From contig NZ_FQVO01000011.1 in assembly GCF_900129385.1 (NCBI RefSeq), positions 1 to 64,000 on the forward strand: DNA of 64,000 bases. Reading direction: 5' to 3'. Under the pieces are notes generated by a model, which was not told where the DNA came from, searched no databases, and saw only the letters and a program-made list of their open reading frames with translations. The position numbers and the translations under genes are program-made. Origin of the DNA: Chryseobacterium takakiae (GTDB taxonomy: Bacteria; Bacteroidota; Bacteroidia; Flavobacteriales; Weeksellaceae). Numbering within the stretch: position 1 is the stretch's first letter; every line of letters starts with the position of its first letter. Shown here piece by piece: positions 17,282 through 27,634 of this stretch.

Positions 17282-17534
17282 TGTTTTGTAATTTTGATTG
17301 TTATTAATGATGCAAATTTAGATCAGAATACAGGTATGTTTCATTGACGTAGGATAAGAAATGATTGTATTTAGATTTTAATTAAAAATTTCACTTATTT
17401 CTACAATTTCAATAACAAGAAGGTAAGAAATATTTAGCCATAAATAACACCATTCCAATTGCATTGTTTTATTTTAACATTTTCTTAACGGCTCGTATTT
17501 ATTTCTTATTTTTGGAGCATTCAATTTTTACCAA

Positions 17535-19676
17535 ATGAAATTATATAAATTTTCTTTACTGATGCTGTTTTTGGGGAATTCTGCATTTGCCCAGACTCAG
17601 AAATTTACGATGGCAGAGGCTGTTAATGGGTTGAGAAGTAATCTTGCAGTGAAAAATATTTCCCAATTTTCATGGTCCGGCGACGGGAAATCCTATATTC
17701 AGGCAGTTAAAGGCGGTTACCTTATTACCGACATGAAAACAAATAAGCAGGATACGCTGGTTTCTTTAACACAGATCAATAGAAATCTTACCGAAAATAC
17801 ATTAAAAGCAGTTCCACAAATTAAATTCGTCAGCAATTCGAGAGGTTACTTCAATACTGCCGGAAAGATGACGTGGATTGAAAAATCAGGAAGCGACTGG
17901 AAAATAAAAAATCAGATTGCCATGGATGAAAATGCTTCAGATTTGAAACTTTTCGGGGACAACCAGACTTTTGCTTTTACGGTAAAGAATAATTTATTTG
18001 TTAATAAAAATGGTAAAACAATTGCCGTAACAAATGATACGAATGAAAATATACTGAACGGAGCCTCCAATGTCCACCGCAATGAATTCGGAATTGATAC
18101 CGGAATTTTTCCGGCACCGAATTCTGAAAGCTTAGCTTTTTACCGAATGGATCAGACCATGGTTGCAGATTACCCGATCATCGACTGGTCCGTAACTCCG
18201 GCGGTGAATCATAATATCAAATACCCAATGGCAGGGCAGACCTCTCATCAGGTAACGTTGGGCGTATTTAATATCAAAAATCAATCAACCACCTTTTTAA
18301 AAATTGAAGGCGAAAAAGACCAGTATTTAACAGCGGTTACCTGGAGCCCGGATTCGAAATATATTTTTGTAGGCGTACTGAACAGAGGACAGAATCACCT
18401 TAAGATGAATCAATATGATGCGGTAACGGGAAATTTTGTGAAAACATTATTCGAGGAAACCAGCGATAAATACGTAGAACCTCAGCATCCGCTTATCTTC
18501 TTCCCAGATTCCAACACGGATTTTATCTGGCAGAGCCAGAGAACAGGATACAATCATTTGTTTCATTACAGCCTGGAAAAAGGACTGATTGCACAAATTA
18601 CCAAAGGAGAGTGGCTGGTTACGGATATTTTAGGTTTTAATGAAAAGAAAAAAGAAATTTATTTTGCTTCCACCAAAGAAACTCCTTTGGAGAAACATTT
18701 GTACAGAATCAACTGGACCAATTTCAAAATGCAGCGACTGGATAATGCAGACGGTATTCATACAGGAATTTTAAGCAGTGACGGAAACCATTTGTATGAT
18801 ATCTACAGCAATGCCAATACGCCGAGGGTAGCGAATATCATCAATACCAACAACCTGAAATCAAATACGATTTTAACAGCCGAAAATCCGCTGAAGAATT
18901 ACCAGCGACCGGAAATCAGGAACGTAACTTTAAAAGCCGACGACGGTACGCCTTTATACGGAAAGATCATCCTTCCGACCAATTTTGATGCCTCTAAAAA
19001 ATACCCGGTTATTGTCTATTTATACAATGGCCCGCACTTGCAGTTAATTACCAATTCTTTCCCGGCATCCGGCAATCTTTGGTACGAATATATGGCGCAG
19101 AACGGATACATCATCTTTACGATGGACGGAAGAGGCTCTGCAAACAGAGGACTGAAATTTGAGCAGGCGGTTTTCAGAAATCTGGGAACTACCGAGATGA
19201 ATGACCAGATGAGAGGGATAGATTACCTGAAATCATTACCTTATGTTGATTCTGAGCGAATGGGAATCCACGGATGGAGCTTCGGAGGATTTATGACCAC
19301 CAGTTTTATGCTTCGTCATCCTGAAGTCTTTAAAGTAGGCGTTGCAGGCGGACCGGTAATCGACTGGAGCATGTACGAAATTATGTACGGAGAACGATAT
19401 ATGGATACGCCGCAGGAAAATCCGCAGGGTTATGCAAAATCCAATCTTCTGGATAAAGTACAGAACCTGAAAGGAAAACTATTGATGATCCACGGAGCGC
19501 AGGACGATGTAGTGGTTTGGCAGCATTCGGTTAAATTTATCAAATCTGCTGTTGATAATGGAGTACAGGTAGACTATTTTGTATATCCGGGACATCCGCA
19601 CAATGTAATCGGAAAAGACAGAGTTCACCTTATGCAGAAAGTAACAGATTATTTTGATTTATATCTGAAAAAATAA
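17535..19676 (+). CDS. S9-family peptidase (dipeptidyl peptidase IV-like)
   Basis: This 713-aa protein has a signal peptide (cleavage near NSAFAQ), a beta-propeller N-terminal domain and a C-terminal alpha/beta hydrolase domain. The catalytic residues are Ser582 in GWSFGG, Asp657 in HGAQDD and His689 in GHPHN. These fit the DPP IV subgroup, which removes Xaa-Pro or similar dipeptides from peptide N-termini. The length matches the family. A -7 box TATTTTTG at 17507-17514 precedes it. The acyltransferase gene follows 12 bp after the stop and may be co-transcribed. Confidence 0.93.
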   Translation: MKLYKFSLLMLFLGNSAFAQTQKFTMAEAVNGLRSNLAVKNISQFSWSGDGKSYIQAVKGGYLITDMKTNKQDTLVSLTQINRNLTENTLKAVPQIKFVSNSRGYFNTAGKMTWIEKSGSDWKIKNQIAMDENASDLKLFGDNQTFAFTVKNNLFVNKNGKTIAVTNDTNENILNGASNVHRNEFGIDTGIFPAPNSESLAFYRMDQTMVADYPIIDWSVTPAVNHNIKYPMAGQTSHQVTLGVFNIKNQSTTFLKIEGEKDQYLTAVTWSPDSKYIFVGVLNRGQNHLKMNQYDAVTGNFVKTLFEETSDKYVEPQHPLIFFPDSNTDFIWQSQRTGYNHLFHYSLEKGLIAQITKGEWLVTDILGFNEKKKEIYFASTKETPLEKHLYRINWTNFKMQRLDNADGIHTGILSSDGNHLYDIYSNANTPRVANIINTNNLKSNTILTAENPLKNYQRPEIRNVTLKADDGTPLYGKIILPTNFDASKKYPVIVYLYNGPHLQLITNSFPASGNLWYEYMAQNGYIIFTMDGRGSANRGLKFEQAVFRNLGTTEMNDQMRGIDYLKSLPYVDSERMGIHGWSFGGFMTTSFMLRHPEVFKVGVAGGPVIDWSMYEIMYGERYMDTPQENPQGYAKSNLLDKVQNLKGKLLMIHGAQDDVVVWQHSVKFIKSAVDNGVQVDYFVYPGHPHNVIGKDRVHLMQKVTDYFDLYLKK

Positions 19677-19688
19677 TTTGCCTTCATA

Positions 19689-20765
19689 ATGAATTTTATA
19701 AAAAAAGACAGAGTACACTTTCATACGTTTGATTCGTTGAGGTTTCTGTCTTTTTTGTTGGTTTTCCTGCACCATTCGCCGATTCCAAAAGACAGTTTTC
19801 TTCATTATTTTGCTAAAGAAGGGGGAATTGGGGTTTCTTTTTTCTTTGTACTGAGCGGCTTTTTAATCACCTATATTCTGATCGTTGAGAAAATAAATGC
19901 TCACGGAAAAATTGATCTTAAAAAGTTCTTTATAAGAAGAATTTTAAGGATCTGGCCTTTGTATTACGCCATGGTTGTTTTGGCCTTCTGCACGCCTTTT
20001 GTCCTGGACTTTTTTCACATTTCCTATTCCAATGAAGGATATGAACCCAATTGGTTTTTCACCCTTACCTTCTTAGAAAATTATATGCAGATGTGGACGG
20101 GTACATTTCCCAATGTTTCACCGTTAAATGTCATCTGGTCGCTTTGTATTGAAGAACATTTTTATATCTTTTGGGGACTGGCTTTTTACTGGATTTCGTT
20201 AAAGAATATTCCGAAACTGCTGTTAGGATGTATCATTTTTTCATTTGTGATGCAGGCAGTGTATCAACATTACGGGATCATTACACTGGATCTTTTTACC
20301 AATATTCATTATTTTGCTTTTGGCGGAATTCCGGCTTATATTTTTGTTTTCAGGAAAAATATCATCAAAAAACTGGAACAGATTCCTGCAATTTATAAAT
20401 ACTTCTATGCGTTATCTGTTCTGACAATAATTGTTCTGACAGCAAATGCTCGCATTATATTTGATCCCAAAGCAATCTCATTTCTGCTGAGTATTTTATT
20501 TTCAGGACTGATCCTTTCGACGCTGGGAACAAAGAATGTTTTTAAAATCTCCGATACAAGCATTCTTGCTAAATTAGGAAAGTACACCTACGCATTATAT
20601 TTGCTCCATACTATTTTTATCATGCTTTTTGTGAAAATAGGAAACCGTTTTGAATGGAATTGGATCATTATTGTGCTCCTGTCATTCATCTTTTCGGTCG
20701 TTTTTTCCATGTTATCCTATCATCTTTTTGAGAAGCAATTTCTAAAACTTAAAAGCAGGGTGTAG
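19689..20765 (+). CDS. Acyltransferase family 3 (OafA/YrhL-like) membrane protein
   Basis: This 358-aa integral membrane protein has about ten transmembrane segments. The N-terminal signature FDSLRFLSFLLVFLHHSP contains the conserved histidine pair. Further family motifs are FFFVLSGFLITY and RRILRIWPLYY. Such proteins transfer acyl groups to surface polysaccharides or other envelope glycans. No glycan cluster surrounds it, so the acceptor is unknown. It starts 12 bp after the S9 peptidase stop. Confidence 0.88.
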   Translation: MNFIKKDRVHFHTFDSLRFLSFLLVFLHHSPIPKDSFLHYFAKEGGIGVSFFFVLSGFLITYILIVEKINAHGKIDLKKFFIRRILRIWPLYYAMVVLAFCTPFVLDFFHISYSNEGYEPNWFFTLTFLENYMQMWTGTFPNVSPLNVIWSLCIEEHFYIFWGLAFYWISLKNIPKLLLGCIIFSFVMQAVYQHYGIITLDLFTNIHYFAFGGIPAYIFVFRKNIIKKLEQIPAIYKYFYALSVLTIIVLTANARIIFDPKAISFLLSILFSGLILSTLGTKNVFKISDTSILAKLGKYTYALYLLHTIFIMLFVKIGNRFEWNWIIIVLLSFIFSVVFSMLSYHLFEKQFLKLKSRV

Positions 20766-20845
20766 ATTCAGCAATTCGTTCTTATCAAAGATCAATGTGT
20801 CTGTTTTTTGGATAAAGTAACTTTGTATCTATGAAAATCAACAAT

Positions 20846-21865
20846 ATGGAATTAGGTATCGGAATGTTTGGCGATCTTTCAATAGATCAGTCAACCGGAA
20901 AATATAGAGATGCGGGAATTAAAATCCGTGAAATAATTGATCAGGTAAAACTTATGGACGAAGTGGGAATTGATGTTTTTGCGATGGGCGAACATCACCG
21001 TCCCGATTATGCGGTCTCCTCACCGGAAATTGTGCTTGCTGCAGCGGCAAGTGTTACCAAAAATATAAAGCTTGCAAGCGGGGTAACGGTTCTCAGCTCT
21101 TCCGAACCCGTAAAAGTCTATGAAGATTTTGCAACCATCGATCTGATTTCAGACGGACGTGCGGAAATTTTCGTGGGCCGTGGAAGCTTCATTGAATCCT
21201 TTCCGCTGTACGGCTATTCTTTGAATGATTACGAAGAGCTCTTCGATGAGAAATTAGAACTTCTTTTAAAGATCAATTCCGAAGAAAATGTTTCCTGGTC
21301 GGGAAAACTTCGTGCGCCAATGCAGAACCAAACTGTTTATCCAAGAGCTAAAAATGGCGGAAAACTTCCTATTTGGAGAGCGGTAGGCGGAACACCACAG
21401 TCTGTTTTAAGTGCCGCAAAATTAGGAATGCCTTTAGTGGTGGCAATTATTGGAGGAATGCCGATACAGTTTAAAAATCTGATCGATTTCTACAAACAGG
21501 AATATCTGAAAGCCGGACATCCGGAATCTGAAATGCAGATTGCCATCCACTCGCATACTTTTGTAAGTGAAGACCAGGAAGTAATAGACGGCTATTTCCA
21601 CAATTATAAGTCACAGATGGATAGAATAGGTTCTGCCAGAGGTTGGGCTCCCTACACCAAGATGCAGTATGAAGGCGGAAGAAGTAAAGATGGTGCATTG
21701 TTCATTGGGAATGCTAATGAAGTTGCCGATAAAATTGCTTATATGAAAGAGATTTTCGGGATTACGAGATTCATCGGACATATGGACGTGGGTGCTCCGG
21801 AAGATGCCATCATGAGAAAATCCATCGAATTATTCGGAGAAAAAGTAGGACCACAGGTAAAATAA
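20846..21865 (+). CDS. LLM-class flavin-dependent oxidoreductase
   Basis: This 339-aa protein belongs to the bacterial luciferase-like monooxygenase superfamily with a TIM-barrel fold. Typical segments are FAMGEHHRPDYAVSSPEIVL, KLASGVTVLSSSEPVKVYED and GRAEIFVGRGSF. It probably uses reduced flavin, with an unknown organic substrate. The start at 20846 (MELGIGMFGD) is preferred because a promoter-like TAACTTTG ends at 20825, which would leave the alternative ATG at 20831 essentially leaderless. Both starts are in frame and differ by five residues. Confidence 0.85.
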   Translation: MELGIGMFGDLSIDQSTGKYRDAGIKIREIIDQVKLMDEVGIDVFAMGEHHRPDYAVSSPEIVLAAAASVTKNIKLASGVTVLSSSEPVKVYEDFATIDLISDGRAEIFVGRGSFIESFPLYGYSLNDYEELFDEKLELLLKINSEENVSWSGKLRAPMQNQTVYPRAKNGGKLPIWRAVGGTPQSVLSAAKLGMPLVVAIIGGMPIQFKNLIDFYKQEYLKAGHPESEMQIAIHSHTFVSEDQEVIDGYFHNYKSQMDRIGSARGWAPYTKMQYEGGRSKDGALFIGNANEVADKIAYMKEIFGITRFIGHMDVGAPEDAIMRKSIELFGEKVGPQVK

Positions 21866-21868
21866 AAA

Positions 21869-21900
21869 AAATTCCGCTGAAGTTATTTTCAGCGGAATTT
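21869..21900. terminator. Bidirectional terminator
   Basis: AAATTCCGCTGAA (21869-21881) pairs with TTCAGCGGAATTT (21888-21900). A tracts before and T tracts after serve the convergent oxidoreductase and membrane-protein genes. Confidence 0.85.
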
Positions 21901-21906
21901 TAATTT

Positions 21907-22353
21907 TTAAACGGAAGGATCAAACTTCGCTTTGTATTCATTCAGAAGTTCAGCAAGTGCTGTTGCGGACATTCCGTATGTGTCAGGAAACCCTCCCTGT
22001 CTACGTTTCAGTTTTTCTCCGGCAAGATTTTTATTCAGTTCAAAAACGACAAGCTTATTAAAAGCGACCCATTTGGTTCCGAAAGAATTCACCGCCTGCC
22101 AGGGAATAAAAGTCGTCCTGAAAAGATTTTTCATCTCAATTCCTTTTTCATCGATCTTAAGATAAGAGGAACCGGGAATAAGGTTGAGAAGAAAAACAAT
22201 GAAACAGAGACCAAAAAACACAATATTCAGAACCGCAATAAGCATATTTCGATCCAGAAGTGAAATTCCTAAAGCAACAAATCCGATACTGATTACCAGT
22301 AAAATACTGCTTTTTATTTTTCCGGGTTTTAAAATAACGGGTAGATTTTGCAT
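21907..22353 (-). CDS. Small membrane protein of unknown function (STM3941-like)
   Basis: This 148-aa protein has two hydrophobic helices near the N-terminus (about 18-60). A soluble domain follows, beginning SYLKIDEKGIEMKNLFR and including a tryptophan-containing strand (IPWQAV). The pattern recalls the STM3941/PH-domain-like membrane proteins, but I cannot assign a function. It lies 22 bp downstream of sbcC on the same strand and may be read from the sbcDC transcript. Confidence 0.6.
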   Translation of the reverse strand: MQNLPVILKPGKIKSSILLVISIGFVALGISLLDRNMLIAVLNIVFFGLCFIVFLLNLIPGSSYLKIDEKGIEMKNLFRTTFIPWQAVNSFGTKWVAFNKLVVFELNKNLAGEKLKRRQGGFPDTYGMSATALAELLNEYKAKFDPSV

Positions 22354-22375
22354 GATTCAACTATATTTAATAAAG

Positions 22376-25300
22376 TTATACGATTTCAATCTGGCTGCCT
22401 TTTTCCTCATCTTTAATGATATTCAGCGATACGGGGATTTTTTCCTTCAGCTCTTCTACGTGGGAAATGATACCCACAATCCTGTTTTCTTTCTGAAGAT
22501 TAACAAGGGTTTCAAAAACAATATTCACTGATTCCAGATCCTGTGTCCCGAAGCCTTCATCAATAAAGAAGAAATTCTTTTCCGCTTTTGCATTGTTCTG
22601 AACACTTTCTGCCAAAGCCAGAGCCAGACTCAGTGAAACCTGGAAAGCCTGCCCGCCGGAAAGGGTTTTTACACTTCTGCTGCGACCTTCGTTGAGGTAA
22701 TCAATGATTTCAAAATCATTGTTATCATTAAGTTGCAGGCTCAGCTGATTTCTTGTCATCCTGTGAAAACGTACATTCGCATGGTCACAAAGCTGCCGCA
22801 GATAAATAGATGAAACATACTGAACAAATCCGGCGCCTTTAAAGAGATTGGTCATGATTTTAAGGTTCTCAGCCCGTTTCTGAAGCTGTGATAAAAGCTT
22901 TAGAAGATTTTCTTTTTTATTAAATTCTTTTTCAAGCCTTTCAATTTCAGATTTAATTTTTACAACAGTATCATTAGCGGTTTTCACTTCTGCTTCAAGG
23001 GTGGCAAATCGGCTTTCAACCGCTGAAAACTCTTCCTGGTCAAAAGCGAAATCTTTTAATTTTTGTTCAAGCTCGGTAATGCTGTTTTTCAGCGTTTGAA
23101 ACTTAATTTTAAATTCCTGGATAAGATTTTTTGCTTCCTCAACGTCAATTTTCTCTGCCAGGATTTCCAGCACTTTATGCTGGTCAAATTGCTGTTCGGA
23201 TAATGCTGTTTCAATTAACAGCGTATTGCCCGCAATTTCCTGTTCCAGCTCGGAAATCCTTTTTTCAAGCTGATTGACGATAGTTTTTTGTTCGGCAAGT
23301 TTTGGTGAAATTTCTTTTTCTTCTTTTATTAATTGCTGGTAATTCTGCTCCGTTTCGCGGTTGGATTGAGAAAGCTTATGAAAAGTTTCTTCTACTTCCT
23401 GAACAGATTTTTCAGCATAATTTTTCCATTCCAGGATTTTCAGGTTAGCTTTATTGGTTTTGATCTGCTCTTCTTTTTTGGCTTCATCCAGCCGGAATTT
23501 TTCCAATGCTTTGTTGTAGCTGTCGAGGTTGTTTCTTTCCTTATCGAGGTTTTTCTGTTCCGCGCTGATTTGCTCATTCAGTTCTTCTAAATGCTTTTCA
23601 ATAGTAAAAGAACGTTGTCTTTGTTCTTCAAAATCAGCTTCATTATTTACATTAAATTCTTTCCAGGTAAATTTTTTAAGATGATTTTCAATTTGAAGCT
23701 GAATCTGTTTCGTCTGATCTGCTTCGTATTTCAGCTGTTCTTCAAAAATTTTCTTTCGATCAAGAATTTTTTCCGCTTCCGATATCTGTTTCTGAATATA
23801 TTCTTTCTGCTGATCCAGCTGATCCATTTGCTGCTGAATGCCATGTAATTCTGAGGTTACATCATGATATTCCACCATATTCGGATGTTCCAGAGCGCCG
23901 CAAAGCGGACAGGCTTCACCGTCGTGCAGTTCGCTGGCAAAATGAGAAAGTTTCTGCTGAACTTCCAGCTGATTTCGTTTGTCAGAAAGGATTTTTTTCT
24001 GATTTTCCAGTTCTTGAATCTGAATCCTGAAATCAACTTTAAAGGTTTCAGGATTGATCTTTAACAGCTCAAGTTCTCCGGAAATGGCAACGATTTCATA
24101 TTTCTTGGCATCAGCTTTTTTGATCTGGATGTTCAGGTTTTCTTTTAATTTTTTATGTTCCAGAAACCAGTTTCCTACACTCACAAGTAATCCGGGATCA
24201 ATTTTTCCGGGTTTTAAAAGTTCAGATTTTTTGGAAAGCTCTTCCATTTTTTCCTGAATCTGTTTCTGAATGATTTCCACTTCTTTTACCTTTTGAAAAC
24301 CGTTTTCGGTTCTTTCCTTCAGGATTTTAATTTCATCCGAAACTTTTATCATCTGCACGATCAGACTCAGATCATTTTCCTGTATTTTCGACTGATGCAG
24401 GGCTTCATATTGAGGTTGTATCGCTGCAAGCTCCCTTTTAAGTTTTTCAAACTGAAGTTCTGTGGCTTTTACAATGGTCTGTTGGAGCTCCCTGAGCCGT
24501 ATTTGTTCTTCAATCTCTTTTGCGAGCTTATTTTTTTCAGAAAATAATGGCATAAATATTCTTGATATCCGGTCATAGAGTTCTGTTTTTATTTCCAGAA
24601 GATCAACATTTTCTTTTTGCTCGGATAGCTTTTGAAAATGAGCTTTCTTCTCTTTCAATACTTCAAAATCTTCTTTTAAACTCTTCAGTCTGGAATAGGT
24701 GTTTTCCGTTTCTCTGAAACTTTTCAGGATGTCGTCAAATTTCTGCTGTTCGAGCTTTAAATTTTCCTTTTTCAATAAAATCTGCTCTTCATTTACTTCT
24801 TCAAATCCTTTCAGCTGCCCTTCCAGCTGATCCAGTTCTGAACGGTTTTTTGCATTAATAATGGAAACATTGTTTTGAAGATCAAAGCGCTGAAGCCCGA
24901 AAATCTCTTTCATCATATTCGTTCGTTCGGCAGCTCCAAGTTCCAGAAACTCTTTAAATTGTCCCTGAGGAATGATGATCGTCCTTTTAAAATTAGCATA
25001 GCTTAATCCTACAATCTGTTCAGCATTTGAGTGATCAAGCGGAATCCAGTTATTGTTTTTCCATTCATAAAATGTTACCAATGGTGTTTTTACATCTTCA
25101 AAGTTTTTAGAATTTCTTTTAAATTCACGTGTCGCACGGTATTTTTTATTTTCAGAATTGATAAAATCAAATTCAATATAAGATCGGTTTGATTTTAGAT
25201 TCATCATATTGTAGGTTCGCCGGTCGCGGGCATTAAGTCTTTCCGTTTCTCCATACAACGCAAATGAAATCGCCTCCAGTATTGAAGATTTTCCCGAACC

Positions 25301-25411
25301 TACGGCTCCAAAAATACCGAAAAGTCCGGCCTCCGTAAGATTTTCAAAGTCTATTTTTTGACGTTCCTGATAAGAATAAATACCTTCTAAAGTAAGCTGA
25401 ATCGGAATCAT
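22376..25411 (-). CDS. sbcC: Exonuclease subunit SbcC (Rad50-like SMC ATPase)
   Basis: This 1,011-aa protein is the ATPase half of the SbcCD nuclease, which opens DNA hairpins and processes blocked ends. The Walker A motif GAVGSGKS is at residues 35-42. Two very long coiled coils flank a zinc hook CPLC (Cys501 and Cys504) almost exactly at mid-length. The ABC signature TLSGGQAFQVSLSLALAL and the Walker B FFFIDEGFGTQD sit near the C-terminus. It follows sbcD after 3 bp in one operon. The length matches the family. Confidence 0.96.
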   Translation of the reverse strand: MIPIQLTLEGIYSYQERQKIDFENLTEAGLFGIFGAVGSGKSSILEAISFALYGETERLNARDRRTYNMMNLKSNRSYIEFDFINSENKKYRATREFKRNSKNFEDVKTPLVTFYEWKNNNWIPLDHSNAEQIVGLSYANFKRTIIIPQGQFKEFLELGAAERTNMMKEIFGLQRFDLQNNVSIINAKNRSELDQLEGQLKGFEEVNEEQILLKKENLKLEQQKFDDILKSFRETENTYSRLKSLKEDFEVLKEKKAHFQKLSEQKENVDLLEIKTELYDRISRIFMPLFSEKNKLAKEIEEQIRLRELQQTIVKATELQFEKLKRELAAIQPQYEALHQSKIQENDLSLIVQMIKVSDEIKILKERTENGFQKVKEVEIIQKQIQEKMEELSKKSELLKPGKIDPGLLVSVGNWFLEHKKLKENLNIQIKKADAKKYEIVAISGELELLKINPETFKVDFRIQIQELENQKKILSDKRNQLEVQQKLSHFASELHDGEACPLCGALEHPNMVEYHDVTSELHGIQQQMDQLDQQKEYIQKQISEAEKILDRKKIFEEQLKYEADQTKQIQLQIENHLKKFTWKEFNVNNEADFEEQRQRSFTIEKHLEELNEQISAEQKNLDKERNNLDSYNKALEKFRLDEAKKEEQIKTNKANLKILEWKNYAEKSVQEVEETFHKLSQSNRETEQNYQQLIKEEKEISPKLAEQKTIVNQLEKRISELEQEIAGNTLLIETALSEQQFDQHKVLEILAEKIDVEEAKNLIQEFKIKFQTLKNSITELEQKLKDFAFDQEEFSAVESRFATLEAEVKTANDTVVKIKSEIERLEKEFNKKENLLKLLSQLQKRAENLKIMTNLFKGAGFVQYVSSIYLRQLCDHANVRFHRMTRNQLSLQLNDNNDFEIIDYLNEGRSRSVKTLSGGQAFQVSLSLALALAESVQNNAKAEKNFFFIDEGFGTQDLESVNIVFETLVNLQKENRIVGIISHVEELKEKIPVSLNIIKDEEKGSQIEIV

Positions 25412-25414
25412 AGG

Positions 25415-26620
25415 CTAAGGATTAAGAATTTCGTTAAAAAGGTTGATAAGTTCTTCATTGGCATCCTGGCCGCCGTTTTTAGATTTAAAATAATCTCTGA
25501 ACAAAGACTGGATATCCTGATTGAGATTAATATCCCGAAGCTGGTTTTCATTCAGTTCCTGATTTTTGATTTTCGGAATGAGGTGTACAATTCCTTTGTG
25601 TGACTGGTAAAGCCGTTTTCTTTCATCAGCTGTCAGAAAGGTCTCACTTTCAAGAGTAAGTTCTACAAAAGTTTCCTGGTTTGTGGTAAGCCATTCCACT
25701 GTTTTTTCGATACAGTCAAAGCTTTTTCTTTCCAGGCATTTACCGTTTTTAATCGGGATTCTTTCAAAACGGACAGTTTTGCCCGGTTCAGCTTCAACAA
25801 TAGAGATATATTTGGTCTGCCCTGCCTCACTGAAGCTATAGCAAAGGGGAGAAGATGAATACACCACTGGCTTTTCTTCGGTTCCGATATTCTGAAAACG
25901 GTGCAGGTGGCCAAGCGCCGTATATTGAATCTGATGAGGAATGATATCTGAATAGATCAGGTCTGCATTTCCTATTTTAAGGGGTTTTTCGCCTTCGGGC
26001 TCATCCAGCAGAGGTTTTCCTTTTTTGTTAATGTACAGATGGGTTATAAGCAGATTTACTCCGTTTTCATCACAGAATTCAGCTGCATTTTTCTGCCAGT
26101 GCTGTGCAAGAACGTTGTTCAGTTCTGCTTCTTTTTGCTCGCCAAAATATTGTTTTAGCCTGATTTCGTTGGCATAAGGTGTATGAAGAATTCTTACCGG
26201 ATAATTATGGTTTTTAAAACTAAGCTCGATAAATCCTTCTGCTGATTTTGAAATTTTAAAATCTTCCAGCTCAAAAGGAGCGATGGTGGCTTTGGGATGG
26301 CCAATAAGGATAATTCCGCATTCACGGGCCAAAGGATCGGGCGCATCAATAAGGCTTGGAGAATCATGGTTTCCTGAAATAGCAATCACAGGCCGCTTTC
26401 CATTTAACGACAATCTTTTTAATGTTTTGTAAAATAACTCAACGGCTTCCACCCCCGGGTTGAAATTATCAAACAGATCTCCGGCAATCAGAATTAAATC
26501 AACATGTTGTTCATCGGCAGTTTGTATAAGCTCTTCCATTACCAAAACCTGCTCTTCCAGCCTTGAAAAGCGGTCGAGACGTTTACCCAAATGCCAGTCG
26601 GCAGTATGCAGAATTTTCAT
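25415..26620 (-). CDS. sbcD: Exonuclease subunit SbcD (Mre11-like nuclease)
   Basis: This 401-aa protein is the metallophosphoesterase half of SbcCD. The metal-binding motifs are in order: ADWHLGK (Asp8, His10), GDLFDNF, GNHDSPS, a later THLYI and GHLHRFQ. The C-terminal capping region follows. It is the first gene of the sbcD-sbcC operon, ending 3 bp before sbcC. Its upstream region is shared with the divergent gene at 26704. Confidence 0.95.
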   Translation of the reverse strand: MKILHTADWHLGKRLDRFSRLEEQVLVMEELIQTADEQHVDLILIAGDLFDNFNPGVEAVELFYKTLKRLSLNGKRPVIAISGNHDSPSLIDAPDPLARECGIILIGHPKATIAPFELEDFKISKSAEGFIELSFKNHNYPVRILHTPYANEIRLKQYFGEQKEAELNNVLAQHWQKNAAEFCDENGVNLLITHLYINKKGKPLLDEPEGEKPLKIGNADLIYSDIIPHQIQYTALGHLHRFQNIGTEEKPVVYSSSPLCYSFSEAGQTKYISIVEAEPGKTVRFERIPIKNGKCLERKSFDCIEKTVEWLTTNQETFVELTLESETFLTADERKRLYQSHKGIVHLIPKIKNQELNENQLRDINLNQDIQSLFRDYFKSKNGGQDANEELINLFNEILNP

Positions 26621-26657
26621 AATGTAAATGTAAAGAAGATAAATGAAAAGTAAGAAT

Positions 26658-26690
26658 TGTGGTATGCAACATTATTATCACTACTTTTGA
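26658..26690 (+). promoter_or_regulatory. Bacteroidota-type promoter of the 284-aa secreted protein gene
   Basis: TTG at 26658-26660 and TACTTTTG at 26683-26690 are separated by 22 bases, within the flavobacterial range. The box lies 13 bases before the ATG at 26704, which argues for that start over the TTG at 26659. Confidence 0.6.
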
Positions 26691-26703
26691 AAAAACTAAC
26701 AAC

Positions 26704-27558
26704 ATGAATCAAATTCTTACAATACTAGCTGTATTGTTCACTTTTCCCGTGACGGCACAGAATCCTGAAAAATTCTCAAAAGAGATTAATGAGGAGGGAA
26801 TTGCCTTGTATCACAGCGAGATGACCAGCTGGAACGGGACTGATATTTTTATTGAAAACTATAAGAACCGTGAAAATATCGGAGGTTATTTTTCTTATCT
26901 GGACGAAGGAATCCCCAAATGTATTTTTTTCTCTAAAAGCCAAAAAGTAATTGGCACAATTTCATTTCCGGCGAATTACAATCCGAAAGATGCACAAATT
27001 GATCTTAGCGAAAGAGATTTTACTCCTCACGAAACCGAATATTTTACAATAAGGCAAAATGCTTTGAAAAGAATGCAGAATGATTCGATCTTTAAAATAT
27101 ATAAAGATACAAATCTTAATATCGTGCCTCTAATAAGGAATAAAGTTAAAAAAGTGTATGTTTTAACGGCAACTTCTGCAGGAAATGCCGTCATTTTCGG
27201 AAATGATTACCTGATCACTTTTGATAATGAGAATCAGGTGAAAAATGTTGAAAAACTACACAATAGTATGATCGTCCAAAAAATTAATGATGAAAAAATC
27301 GGTCATACAATAAGCGGAATGCACAGCCATGTTATTGACAAATGGCAGGCGATCACACCCACTGATATTTGTACACTGATGTTATACCAGAAATTTACCG
27401 GCTGGGAAAGTTACACTACGATTTCTAAAAAATTTGTCAGCATCTGGAATTCAGATAATAACCTGGTAATTATGAAAACAGAAGACTTTAAGGGTATGAC
27501 TGAAAAGATGCTTAAAAATAAAAAGGGTAAATCGAAGACAGAAAAGGAAGAAGAATGA
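26704..27558 (+). CDS. Secreted protein of unknown function
   Basis: From the ATG at 26704 the product is 284 aa with a signal peptide ending near PVTAQ. I do not recognise the family. The mature protein is mixed alpha/beta, with a histidine-containing segment (SGMHSHVIDKWQAITPTD) in the C-terminal third and a charged Lys/Glu tail. A signal peptide with no lipobox suggests a periplasmic location. It is flanked by its own promoter, and the next gene has a separate promoter. Confidence 0.6.
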   Translation: MNQILTILAVLFTFPVTAQNPEKFSKEINEEGIALYHSEMTSWNGTDIFIENYKNRENIGGYFSYLDEGIPKCIFFSKSQKVIGTISFPANYNPKDAQIDLSERDFTPHETEYFTIRQNALKRMQNDSIFKIYKDTNLNIVPLIRNKVKKVYVLTATSAGNAVIFGNDYLITFDNENQVKNVEKLHNSMIVQKINDEKIGHTISGMHSHVIDKWQAITPTDICTLMLYQKFTGWESYTTISKKFVSIWNSDNNLVIMKTEDFKGMTEKMLKNKKGKSKTEKEEE

Positions 27559-27597
27559 AGCAAGCATAATTTACATTTATCTAAATTTCAGGATTGC

Positions 27598-27630
27598 TTG
27601 TGATCAAATACCAATTTATTTCTACTTTTA
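27598..27630 (+). promoter_or_regulatory. Promoter of the VF530-family gene
   Basis: TTG at 27598-27600 and TACTTTTA at 27623-27630 are 22 bases apart; the start codon at 27635 follows almost at once. The mRNA may be nearly leaderless. Confidence 0.45.
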
Positions 27631-27634
27631 CAAG